Shown here: positions 1 through 7,854 of the stretch, in pieces
How the letters are laid out: each line of letters starts with the position of its first letter
How positions within the stretch are numbered: position 1 is the stretch's first letter
Source: Paenibacillus agaridevorans
GTDB taxonomy: Bacteria; Bacillota; Bacilli; Paenibacillales; Paenibacillaceae
Length of the DNA stretch: 43,247 nucleotides
Assembly: GCF_003112455.1 (NCBI RefSeq)
Contig: NZ_BDQX01000423.1
Span: 54,990-98,236 of the forward strand
Direction: 5' to 3'
Program-made: the position numbers and the translations under genes
Notes under the pieces: generated by a model
The model's input: the letters and a program-made list of their open reading frames with translations, nothing else
Databases searched by the model: none
What the model was told of the DNA's origin: nothing

Positions 1-17
1 TCCGATCCGCCATTCGT

Positions 18-2075
18 TTACGCCTCGTCCTTGACGAATGTCACGTCCCCGATCGTGTATCGTCTGGAGATGACTGCATCTGCGCTCACTGTACGGTCTC
101 CGGATACGTTGATAGTACCGAAGGTTAATCCTTCGCTTTGATAGGCATAGCTTGTGGAATCGTCGCATAGCAGGGAACAGCTCCCCTCGTCCGCACCGTA
201 TAATACGGGATGCAGCTCCAGCATGCCGCCATCCTCCACGTTTGAGACAGGCGCCGCCCAAGGAATCAGCGCTCCTTTTCGAATAAACATCGGCACCTGA
301 TCTACCGGCACCTGGCGCGTAATCCATTGGCCGCCATCGATCCATTGGCCTGCAGACCATTCGTACCAGCGGCCTTCCGGCAAATAAAGGTTGCGGATAT
401 CGCCGCTGCCGTAGACAACAGGCGCAACCAATAAATCGTCTCCGACCATAAACTGATCGAAGCAATCGAACACCTCGCGATCATGGGGATAATCGAGCAC
501 AAGGGGACGAATGGGCGGGACACCCTGCACCTTGTATTTGCCGAATGCCGCATAAAGGTAAGGAATCAAGCGCATTCTGAGCTGCAGCAACTGGCGGCAT
601 TGCTCCGTCAACTGCGGCCAGTCCTCCAGCCATTCGCCCGCATGGTTTTTGTCGTGATCGTATTGCTTCCACGGAGGAGAAGGGATCATATAGCAGTTAA
701 GGACGGCCAATGGCGAAAAGATGACGGCGCCAATCCGGCGCAGAAGTTCTTCTCTGGTTGCGGTTTGCCGGACTTCCGGAGACCACAACAGTCCGGAGAA
801 TGCGGCCGTCGCCATGCCCCGCACAAAATCCTTATGCTCGTACAGATCGCTGTAGAGGACATAGGGATAAGGAGCCGCGAGCGCGTGCGAGGCACGCACT
901 TGCCCGTAGGTGCGGCGATTGGCGGCTACGAACGGGTCCAGCATCGTCTGCTGATAAAGCTGCCCCATCAAGCTGTGCATCTGCTCGCCGTCCGCTCCTC
1001 CCGGGAACCGGGCAAAATCGGGAAATCCCCAGTTGCCGATGTAATCGCCATTGTCGCATTCGTCGAGCTTGAAGCCGGATAACCCGGCATCGATGGTCGA
1101 TTGATGAATGCCGACAAATGCTTCTCTGGCCTGCGGTTGCGTGAAATCCGGCACCAAGCCGTCCCACACATAGCTGTCTCCCGAATAGGGCTTCAATTCG
1201 TTATGAATCGGACTTTCGGGATGCACATATGCATGCTCCCACAAGTTAAGCCGGAAGCCCATTTCATTTAAATCGCGGATAAGCGCCCGTTCGTCGGGGA
1301 ATCGGCATTTGTCCCAAACGTAGGTGCAGGAATAGGCATTTGTTTGCCAGCCCGGCTCCAGACCAAAGATGTCGCAAGGCATATCATCCTCCCTGATCTG
1401 ACGGGCGAGCTTCAGCACATCCTCTTGATTGGCATGCCAATCGGCCCGGTATAAAACGCCAAGTCCCCACATGGGCGGCAGTGCGCCGCCGCCGCTGAAC
1501 AGATTGTAGCGGGAGACCGCGTCCTTCATATCGTCGCCGCAGAAAATATAAATGTCGACCCCTTCGGCCGCCGGGATGTCGACAAGCATATTGCCGCTCC
1601 CCTTTTTGACCTCCCAGTGCCCCCTCTCCGTGCCGGCCGACTTAAAACCTTCCTCATCCTGCCGACTGCCGACTCGCTTGCAGCCTCCGCAGAAGAAGGT
1701 AGCATAACGGGCGGTGTCGATCAGAACGCCGTAGCCGGCAGTGCTGACATAGAAAGGGACGGGCGCGTGGGAATCTCCCAAATCCGCTGCCGGATCGGAA
1801 TTGGTGCGCAGTTTCTTTTTGCTGCCGCTTTGCCTGAACGACTTGAGCTGCAAGCCGAGACCGTAAACCTCTTCATTCGGCTCCAGAGGAATGTCCAATA
1901 GAACCGAACCTTTGCGCGGCCCGAATCCAATATCTCCCTGCAGGAATGGAAGCGGATGATCCTTTAATGCATTTATGGCCTCGAAGCGGGTCCCGGGCTG
2001 CAGCACCGAAACAGGCGTAATGGCTTCGGGCGTACCGAAGGTCATTTTATAAATCCCGCTGGCTATTTTTTTCAT
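18..2075 (-). CDS. Glycoside hydrolase family 31 (alpha-glycosidase)
   Basis: This 685-residue protein is a GH31-type retaining alpha-glycosidase. It has an N-terminal beta-sandwich (about 1-190), a TIM barrel (about 200-520) and C-terminal beta domains (about 530-685). The motif GFKLDECDNGD puts the likely nucleophile at Asp338, and Asp410 in LYSDLYEH is an acid/base candidate. No signal peptide is visible, so it should be cytoplasmic and act on imported oligosaccharides. The ATG has an AAGGAG ribosome binding site. It is the last visible gene of a minus-strand operon, 30 nt after an ABC permease, which points to hydrolysis of the transported sugar. The nucleophile motif is neither the WxDMNE type of alpha-glucosidases nor the KTDFGE type of YicI alpha-xylosidases, so the exact specificity is open. 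Confidence 0.9.
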   Translation of the reverse strand: MKKIASGIYKMTFGTPEAITPVSVLQPGTRFEAINALKDHPLPFLQGDIGFGPRKGSVLLDIPLEPNEEVYGLGLQLKSFRQSGSKKKLRTNSDPAADLGDSHAPVPFYVSTAGYGVLIDTARYATFFCGGCKRVGSRQDEEGFKSAGTERGHWEVKKGSGNMLVDIPAAEGVDIYIFCGDDMKDAVSRYNLFSGGGALPPMWGLGVLYRADWHANQEDVLKLARQIREDDMPCDIFGLEPGWQTNAYSCTYVWDKCRFPDERALIRDLNEMGFRLNLWEHAYVHPESPIHNELKPYSGDSYVWDGLVPDFTQPQAREAFVGIHQSTIDAGLSGFKLDECDNGDYIGNWGFPDFARFPGGADGEQMHSLMGQLYQQTMLDPFVAANRRTYGQVRASHALAAPYPYVLYSDLYEHKDFVRGMATAAFSGLLWSPEVRQTATREELLRRIGAVIFSPLAVLNCYMIPSPPWKQYDHDKNHAGEWLEDWPQLTEQCRQLLQLRMRLIPYLYAAFGKYKVQGVPPIRPLVLDYPHDREVFDCFDQFMVGDDLLVAPVVYGSGDIRNLYLPEGRWYEWSAGQWIDGGQWITRQVPVDQVPMFIRKGALIPWAAPVSNVEDGGMLELHPVLYGADEGSCSLLCDDSTSYAYQSEGLTFGTINVSGDRTVSADAVISRRYTIGDVTFVKDEA

Positions 2076-2105
2076 CTTTCTTGCTCCTTCATCATGAATG
2101 TTAAA

Positions 2106-2990
2106 CTATCCCTTGACGCTGCCCAGAACGAGACCGGTGACAAAATAACGCTGCAAAAACGGATATACGCACAAGATCGGCAGCGTAGCCAATATGATTT
2201 GCGCGCTTTTGGTCGTACGCGGTGAAATGCTGGCCAGCAGCGCAGCGTCCTCGGACCGTACATTGCTGAAATCAAAGCTGACGATAATGGATCGTAAATA
2301 GGTGGCGATCGGGTAGTTTTCGGTCTGATTCATAAATAACATGCCATCGAACCAGCTATTCCAGTGTCCTACCATGGCAAGCAGCAAAATCGTTGCGAAA
2401 GCAGGCAGGGACAAGGGGAAGTACAGTCGCCATAAAAGGGTCCAGTGCCCGGCCCCGTCGATACGAAACGACTCATCCAGCTCCCTCGGAAGAATTCTGA
2501 AAAAGTTGATCATCAGAACAATATTAAAGACGGCCAGGCTGGTTGGCAGGACAAGCGCCATCATGCTGTCCAGCATGCCCAGGGTTTTCACCTGCATGTA
2601 CAAAGGAACAATGCCCCCGCTGAAAAGGATCGTAAACATAAAAAACCAGACGTAGACGGTTCGCATTCTGAAATCCCGGTTTTCCCTGGAAAGCGGATAG
2701 GCCGAAATAAAAGTGACAAGCATTTGCAAAATGCTGCCCACGATGACACGCATCACGGAAACATTTAAAGCCGTTAAAAATTCCGAACGGGTAGCGATGA
2801 AGGTGTAGGCGTCGAGCGAGAAGTTGGACGGGAAAAACAGCACATCGCCCATAGCGACCGCCGACGCCGAACTGAGAGAGATCGCCAAGGTGTTAAGCAG
2901 CGGCGCGATACAGATCAATCCCAATACAATAAGAAATAGATAATTGAAAATGGTGAATATTTTTTTGCCATCCATACGATAGTTCATCAT
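2106..2990 (-). CDS. Carbohydrate ABC transporter permease (LplC/MalG type)
   Basis: This 294-residue inner-membrane permease has about six transmembrane segments, the first near residues 14-34. An EAA-type loop (RELDESFRIDGAGHWTLLWR, near 190-210) is the contact site for the ATPase. The ending GLVLGSVKG is typical of the LplC/YtcP-like carbohydrate uptake permeases that are common in Paenibacillus. The ATG is 6 nt from a CAGGAGG site and lies 11 nt after the upstream permease, so the two are cotranscribed and form the membrane heterodimer. No ATP-binding subunit is encoded in the window. By analogy with related systems a shared MsmX-like ATPase may energise it (inference). Confidence 0.92.
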   Translation of the reverse strand: MMNYRMDGKKIFTIFNYLFLIVLGLICIAPLLNTLAISLSSASAVAMGDVLFFPSNFSLDAYTFIATRSEFLTALNVSVMRVIVGSILQMLVTFISAYPLSRENRDFRMRTVYVWFFMFTILFSGGIVPLYMQVKTLGMLDSMMALVLPTSLAVFNIVLMINFFRILPRELDESFRIDGAGHWTLLWRLYFPLSLPAFATILLLAMVGHWNSWFDGMLFMNQTENYPIATYLRSIIVSFDFSNVRSEDAALLASISPRTTKSAQIILATLPILCVYPFLQRYFVTGLVLGSVKG

Positions 2991-3001
2991 GATCCTCCTG
3001 C

Positions 3002-3940
3002 TCAGAAAATGCGATAATCGGCAAGCTTATAGGCGAGATAATAGGACACCGCAATAAGCACGCCGGATACGATCGATTTAAATAGACCTACCGCCGTAGC
3101 TACGCTGTATTGGGCCTGATTGAAGGCAAGTCGGTAGACCAGCGTATCCAATATATCGCCGGAGTCCATGACCAGTGGATTCAGCAAAATAAACACTTGC
3201 TCAAACCCGGCGTTCAGCACGTTGCCGAGGCTAAGGGTGGCGAGCAAAATGATGGTGGGGCGAATGCCGGGCAAGGTGACATGCCAGATTTGCCTCCACC
3301 GGCTGGCGCCATCGATCTCGGCCGCTTCGTACAAATCCGGGTTGATAGAGGTCAAGGCAGCCATATAAATAATCGTATTAAACCCGAAGCTTTTCCACAC
3401 TTCCGTCGTAATCAGCACACCGGGAAAAAGAGTGTTGCTGGACAGGAAGCCGATCGGCTGTCCTCCGAAAGCGCTAATGATACTATTAACGACGCCCTCG
3501 AGGCTGAGAATATCCAGAATAATGCCGCCCAAAATAATCCAGGAAAGAAAGTGGGGCAAATACATGGCCGTCTGGAGGACACGCTTCATCTTGCGGCTTC
3601 GCATTTCGTTCAGCAACAACGCCACGATGATGGGCACGAGCAAGGAGAAGATGATTTTCAGTACGGAAATGTATACCGTATTAAACATGACTTGCCCGAA
3701 GCGGGGCATGGATATGACATATTTGAAATTGGCCAATCCCACCCAGGGTGCGTCAAACCACCCTTTAAACACGGTGAATTTCTGAAAGGCCATTACGATT
3801 CCGATCATGGGAATATAACAAAATAAAATAGCCAAAATAATGCCCGGAATTAAAAAAAGATGATACGGCAGTTCGCGCTTAAACCGCATCCTCAAACGAG
3901 CGAGCACAGGCATTCGCGCTGTATCTGACGATGTTTTCAC
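3002..3940 (-). CDS. Carbohydrate ABC transporter permease (LplB type)
   Basis: This 312-residue permease is the partner of the downstream LplC-like subunit. It has a basic N-terminus, then a first membrane segment (LFLIPGIILAILFCYIPMIG, about 28-48) and about five more. The EAA loop reads INPDLYEAAEIDGASRWRQI, close to family consensus. It starts with GTG behind AGAGGTGA. It follows the binding-protein gene by 66 nt, and that gap contains a stem-loop (3963-3996). The order of binding protein, LplB, LplC and glycosidase is standard for import of oligo- or polysaccharide fragments in this group. The substrate cannot be read from the sequence. Confidence 0.92.
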   Translation of the reverse strand: MKTSSDTARMPVLARLRMRFKRELPYHLFLIPGIILAILFCYIPMIGIVMAFQKFTVFKGWFDAPWVGLANFKYVISMPRFGQVMFNTVYISVLKIIFSLLVPIIVALLLNEMRSRKMKRVLQTAMYLPHFLSWIILGGIILDILSLEGVVNSIISAFGGQPIGFLSSNTLFPGVLITTEVWKSFGFNTIIYMAALTSINPDLYEAAEIDGASRWRQIWHVTLPGIRPTIILLATLSLGNVLNAGFEQVFILLNPLVMDSGDILDTLVYRLAFNQAQYSVATAVGLFKSIVSGVLIAVSYYLAYKLADYRIF

Positions 3941-3962
3941 AAGATGTCACCTCTTTCATCGA

Positions 3963-3996
3963 AAGCCGGCCTCCTTGCAACGAAGAAGGCCGACTT
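3963..3996 (-). other. Intercistronic stem-loop between binding protein and permease genes
   Basis: Ten-base arms (AAGTCGGCCT with AGGCCGGCTT, minus strand, one G-U pair) lie in the 66-nt gap. No T-tract follows, so it is not a simple terminator. Such hairpins commonly protect the binding-protein mRNA or cause partial attenuation, giving more lipoprotein than permease; that role is inferred here. Confidence 0.6.
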
Positions 3997-4006
3997 GGCT
4001 TTGCTG

Positions 4007-5656
4007 TTAATTCGATTTTGCTACGGCATTTATCTCATTCAGGATCTGCTCTCCGCCCTGTTTTTTCCACTCGGCAACAAAAGTGTCGAATGCATCGATC
4101 GGTTCCGCGCCCATAATTAGTTTCGTGAACATTTCGCGCTCATAATCGCCCAGAATGCCCATCTTGTCTCTCATGGTGTCCGTAGTTCCGCTATAGGCTT
4201 GCGGGATCAGCCGATCCGTACCGTAATGTTCGATCGTCGTCTGGAAGCCCTTGACTTGATGGTACTCCATGTAGCCGGTGCCCTTGCCGTCCAGATAAGC
4301 GACGCTTGGCTCGTATTTCCCCGTTTCGGTCAGCGCTTCGTCCAGTTTGCTAGGATCGCGTTTTTCAATGGCCTCAATGACGTATTCCAACGACTTCAAG
4401 GTAGCCTCATCGGTCGTCAGGGTACGAACAAGCGACAAGTGACCTTGTTCTACAATCGTTTGCCCGTCTTCGAAAGCAAAGAATTTTTTCACTTCGGGAT
4501 CATTTCGTTTTGGACCGTAAGCCATTTCGTTGTATTCGTTCAACAATTGAATCAGGATTTCCGGATGTTCGTAGTTTTTGTTGACGACATAATAACTGAC
4601 TACAGTGGTGCCTACATTGGCAAACACATCTTTGCCGTCGGCGCTCGGGGCGACAAGCGGCGTCCAGATCATCTCCGGCTGGCCTTCGAGGCCAGCGCCG
4701 TACATGTACACATTCCAGTTGCGTCCGTAAGTGATGCCGTATTTACCGCCGGTCACTTCCTCCACTACTTTCGGCGTGTCCTTCATGCCGAACTCAGGGT
4801 CCAGCAGTCCGGCTTTATACATTTCTCTTAATTTTGCGATTGCATTTTTCATTTCCGGCTGAATGCTGCCGTAAGTAATTTTTCCGTCATCGCCTTTTAG
4901 CCATGTTTGGGGATAAGCGTGATAACCGTTGAAGAATCCGGTCAGGGACGTAATGCCGTCGAACAGCCAGTTGCTGAATGCCAAGCCGCCAGTGTCATTT
5001 TTGCCGTTTTTGTCCGGATCTTGTTCTTTGAAGGCTTTGGCCACGGCCATTACATCGTCGATCGTTTGAGGCACCGGCAAATTCAGATTGTCGAGCCAAT
5101 CCTGCCGTACCCATAACAAGCTGGGCTCGTAAATAACCGAGGTCATATAAGGCAATGCCATAAGCTTGCCATCGAAGGTAGCGGAATTCATGCCCAAGCC
5201 GCCATCTCCGTACAAAATTTCTTTGGTCAAATCAGAGGCGTGTTCGTTAAATACATCGGTCAAATCGGCCGCCATATCGGCTTCTACCAACGTCTCCAGC
5301 TGATTGGTTGAAATTTCCATCAGTATGTCGGGAATGGAGCCGGAGGCGATGACGATGTTCAGCTTCTCGTTATACTCGCTTTGCAAGGACGTCCATTCAT
5401 GCGTAACATTGAGACCGAATTTGTCGGCATAATGTCGGTACCAGATATTATTGGCGAAGTCGTCTCCTTCCGGATAACCCCATGTAGGCAATGAATAACG
5501 TCCTACCTTTAAATCAATCTTCTTCTCCGGTGCGACACTGTCGGACTCTGACGGTCCCGGGCTGGCGGTTTCCGGAGCGGTTGAATTTGGCTGTGAGCTG
5601 CAAGCCGACATCAACAGAAGAATCGAACCCAAAACAATTGCTGCCTGTTTCTTCAT
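4007..5656 (-). CDS. Extracellular solute-binding lipoprotein (LplA-like)
   Basis: This 549-residue family-1-type binding protein captures the sugar outside the cell for the adjacent permeases. A lipoprotein signal peptide ends in a lipobox LMSAC, with lipidated Cys19, followed by a Ser/Pro/Glu-rich linker. Mature-domain landmarks include TYPEGD-like WGYPEGDDFANNIWYR, the stretch PDKNGKNDTGGLAFSNW and the C-terminal FTKLIMGAEPIDAFD. These are shared with the second binding protein at 11362-13068, so the two are paralogues. The start ATG follows AAGGGGG. It is first in the transport operon and lies 123 nt after the AraC gene, in a gap with two perfect inverted repeats. Confidence 0.93.
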   Translation of the reverse strand: MKKQAAIVLGSILLLMSACSSQPNSTAPETASPGPSESDSVAPEKKIDLKVGRYSLPTWGYPEGDDFANNIWYRHYADKFGLNVTHEWTSLQSEYNEKLNIVIASGSIPDILMEISTNQLETLVEADMAADLTDVFNEHASDLTKEILYGDGGLGMNSATFDGKLMALPYMTSVIYEPSLLWVRQDWLDNLNLPVPQTIDDVMAVAKAFKEQDPDKNGKNDTGGLAFSNWLFDGITSLTGFFNGYHAYPQTWLKGDDGKITYGSIQPEMKNAIAKLREMYKAGLLDPEFGMKDTPKVVEEVTGGKYGITYGRNWNVYMYGAGLEGQPEMIWTPLVAPSADGKDVFANVGTTVVSYYVVNKNYEHPEILIQLLNEYNEMAYGPKRNDPEVKKFFAFEDGQTIVEQGHLSLVRTLTTDEATLKSLEYVIEAIEKRDPSKLDEALTETGKYEPSVAYLDGKGTGYMEYHQVKGFQTTIEHYGTDRLIPQAYSGTTDTMRDKMGILGDYEREMFTKLIMGAEPIDAFDTFVAEWKKQGGEQILNEINAVAKSN

Positions 5657-5675
5657 AGCGTTGTTTCCCCCTTAA

Positions 5676-5711
5676 GTTATTCTTGATATCCCTTACCTTG
5701 CCAAGAATAAC
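5676..5711. promoter_or_regulatory. Perfect 10-bp inverted repeat upstream of the binding-protein gene
   Basis: GTTATTCTTG and CAAGAATAAC are exact reverse complements separated by 16 nt, and lie 20-55 nt upstream of the binding-protein ATG. It could be an operator for the neighbouring AraC regulator or an mRNA leader hairpin. No T-tract follows on the minus strand, so an ordinary terminator is unlikely. The function is inferred. Confidence 0.5.
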
Positions 5712-5754
5712 AACTGGAGAAACGCGCTGCTAGAGTCCGATTTGAACATTCGAT

Positions 5755-5769
5755 TATCCAATTTGGATA
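5755..5769. promoter_or_regulatory. 7-1-7 palindrome TATCCAA-T-TTGGATA
   Basis: A perfect 15-bp dyad lies 10 nt after the AraC stop codon and about 100 nt upstream of the binding-protein gene. Its size fits a dimeric regulator site, which could control the transport operon. The protein that binds is unknown, and AT-rich palindromes can occur by chance. Confidence 0.35.
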
Positions 5770-5779
5770 TTTTTAAGTT

Positions 5780-6652
5780 CTAATTTACGAATAATTGATT
5801 GTCGGAGGTGAGGTTTCCGTCTTGCTCCCTGAACTGCTGAGGAGACGCGCCGACCAATTTGCGGAATACTTTTCCGAAATAACTGCTGTTGTCAAATCCG
5901 GTGGATGTCGCGATGGCGACCACGGTTTCATCTGTCTGTCGCAGCAGCCGGCAAGCTTCGGCGATACGGATTTTCGTCAACTGATGAATCGGCGTTGCGC
6001 CGATATGTTTGGCGAACAATCGGCAACAATGATGTTTGTTAACGCCGGCGGCTGCCGCAATTTCATCGAGGGTAAGCAAGCGGTGGTACTGAGTCTCCAT
6101 GAGCTGCAAGGCGCGTTGAATGGATTCGGGGAGCGGCTTGCCGGCGTCGGGCATGCCGTCCATTAGCCGCAAGCAGGACAGAATCCAATCGTATAAAGAA
6201 AGCGAGATTTCGTATTTGTCCCTTAATCCGTTGTCGCCGGCAGTTTGCATCATATCCCACAGCATGGAGATGGGACGAGCCTGGGGTTTGAAGCTGACGA
6301 CGGGGCCCGCTTTTGCCATCAGATCATGCCAGAGCGGAAAAACATGCGTGCCGCTTGCGACCAGAAATATATATTCCCATGGCGTTTTGGAAGCAGAGTT
6401 GTAATAATAACAATGCGAATCGGGGATGCGCAGGAAGAAGCCTTGATGTTTCGGCACCGTGTAATGACGGCCATGATAGATCAGATGCCCTTCGCCAGCC
6501 AAGGTATATTGGAACAGCACAAATTTGTCGTCCCTTGCCATGCCGTCCCAGCGATAAGTTTCGCTGGCCGTGCTTTCCCAGCCGATCGATCGAATGGCCA
6601 TCAACGGGTTGTTCTGATCGTTATACCGAAAATCATAATTGGTTTTAAGCAA
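5780..6652 (-). CDS. AraC family transcriptional regulator
   Basis: This 290-residue regulator has an N-terminal cupin-like sensor domain (about 20-165) and a C-terminal AraC DNA-binding domain with two helix-turn-helix motifs (about 180-280). The signatures are LTLDEIAAAAGVNKHHCCRLF and the second helix pair VVAIATSTGFDNSSYFGKVFRK, ending in GASPQQFRE. The start is TTG behind GGGAGGT. It is divergent from the CE7 esterase gene and directly upstream of the sugar-transport operon on the same strand. It is therefore the best candidate for a local sugar-responsive activator of either or both. The ligand is unknown. Confidence 0.88.
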   Translation of the reverse strand: MLKTNYDFRYNDQNNPLMAIRSIGWESTASETYRWDGMARDDKFVLFQYTLAGEGHLIYHGRHYTVPKHQGFFLRIPDSHCYYYNSASKTPWEYIFLVASGTHVFPLWHDLMAKAGPVVSFKPQARPISMLWDMMQTAGDNGLRDKYEISLSLYDWILSCLRLMDGMPDAGKPLPESIQRALQLMETQYHRLLTLDEIAAAAGVNKHHCCRLFAKHIGATPIHQLTKIRIAEACRLLRQTDETVVAIATSTGFDNSSYFGKVFRKLVGASPQQFREQDGNLTSDNQLFVN

Positions 6653-6721
6653 AATAATACTACCTCCCGTTCAATATTTTGCTATTGTCACGATAGCGGA
6701 AATGTTTTAGATTCAATGTAA

Positions 6722-6733
6722 ATCAAATTTGAT
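6722..6733. promoter_or_regulatory. Perfect 12-bp palindrome in the divergent araC-esterase intergenic region
   Basis: ATCAAATTTGAT is self-complementary and sits between the divergent AraC and CE7 esterase genes. It is a plausible operator for a dimeric regulator. No consensus catabolite-responsive element was recognised nearby. Confidence 0.3.
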
Positions 6734-6795
6734 GCAAATATTGTACTATATGTCGGGCTTCGATCCGCAATCATTTGTTTTGGAGGTGCATACCC

Positions 6796-7755
6796 ATGCC
6801 GCTGGTCGACATGCCGCTCGATCAATTGAAACAATACACCGGGAGCAATCCGCGTCCGGACGATTTTGACGAATATTGGGAACGGGCGCTTGCAGCGATG
6901 CAAGAAACAGATCCGCAAGTCGAGCTTGTCCGGAGCGAATTTCAGGTTCCGTATGCCGAGTGTTTCCATCTATACTTTAACGGGACGGGAGGCGCACGCA
7001 TCCATGCGAAGCTGGTACGACCGCTTCATGCCCAGAAGCCGCATCCTGCAGTCTTGCAATTCCATGGTTATGCGCATCATTCGGCGGATTGGGCGGATAA
7101 GCTGATTTATGCGTCACTGGGTTTTACAGTGGCGACAATGGACTGCCGGGGTCAAGGGGGAAATTCCGAGGATACGGGCGGCGTCAAAGGAACGACGCAT
7201 AAGGGCCATATTATACGCGGTCTGGACGATCATCCCGATCGGCTGCTGTTTCGCCACATTTTTCTGGATACGGCGCAGCTGGCCGGCATTGTCATGAATA
7301 TGCCCGAAGTCGACGCCGAACGCGTGGCTGCGATCGGCGGTTCGCAAGGGGGAGGACTTGCCCTGGCATGCGCGGCTCTGGAACCCCGCGTAAATCGTGC
7401 CGCACCCAGCGTTCCCTTTCTGTGCGATTACAGAAGAGTGTGGGAGATGGATCTGGCGCGGGATGCATACGAAGAGCTGAGAACGTTTTTCCGCCATCAC
7501 GATCCCCAGCATTTGCGCGAAACCGAAATTTTCGAGAAGCTTGGATATATCGATGTGAGACATCTTGCGCCACGTATTCGAGGCAAAGTGATGATGGGAG
7601 TCGGATTGCTGGACACCGTCTGTCCGCCGTCGACGCAATTTGCCGCTTACAATGCCATTGGCTCCGAGAAACGAATGGAGATTTATCCTGACTTTGTTCA
7701 CGAGAGATTGCCGGCTTTCGAAGACAAAACGATACAGTTTTTGTTGGAAATGTAA
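6796..7755 (+). CDS. Acetylxylan esterase / cephalosporin-C deacetylase, carbohydrate esterase family 7
   Basis: This 319-residue alpha/beta hydrolase removes acetyl groups from acetylated sugars or xylo-oligosaccharides. The CE7 features are a RGQGG motif, the nucleophile elbow GGSQGG with Ser183, Asp273 in GLLDTVCPP, and His302 in FVHE. Spacing and overall length match the Bacillus CAH/AXE enzymes closely. I chose the ATG at 6796 because GGAGGTG lies 7 nt before it; an in-frame codon 21 nt upstream has no such site. No signal peptide is seen, so it is probably cytoplasmic. It is divergent from the AraC gene and has its own terminator. Its presence suggests that the imported glycan is acetylated (inference). 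Confidence 0.93.
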   Translation: MPLVDMPLDQLKQYTGSNPRPDDFDEYWERALAAMQETDPQVELVRSEFQVPYAECFHLYFNGTGGARIHAKLVRPLHAQKPHPAVLQFHGYAHHSADWADKLIYASLGFTVATMDCRGQGGNSEDTGGVKGTTHKGHIIRGLDDHPDRLLFRHIFLDTAQLAGIVMNMPEVDAERVAAIGGSQGGGLALACAALEPRVNRAAPSVPFLCDYRRVWEMDLARDAYEELRTFFRHHDPQHLRETEIFEKLGYIDVRHLAPRIRGKVMMGVGLLDTVCPPSTQFAAYNAIGSEKRMEIYPDFVHERLPAFEDKTIQFLLEM

Positions 7756-7757
7756 TA

Positions 7758-7783
7758 GGGGAGGCTTAGGGCCTCTCTTTTTG
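7758..7783 (+). terminator. Rho-independent terminator after CE7 esterase
   Basis: A GGGAGGC/GCCTCTC stem with a short TTAG loop is followed by a T-run, immediately after the esterase stop codon. It separates the esterase from the downstream two-component genes. Confidence 0.75.
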
Positions 7784-7854
7784 TTGTCCTCTCGGAGCAA
7801 GGCGGTGTATGCTTTAGCCTATGCAGGGTCAAGTTGTATGAGGGAAGGTGCCGC

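Noticed and set aside
5700..5740. Catabolite-responsive element upstream of the first binding-protein gene
   Set aside because: GAGAAACGCGCTGC resembles half a cre site, but the left half does not match the consensus.
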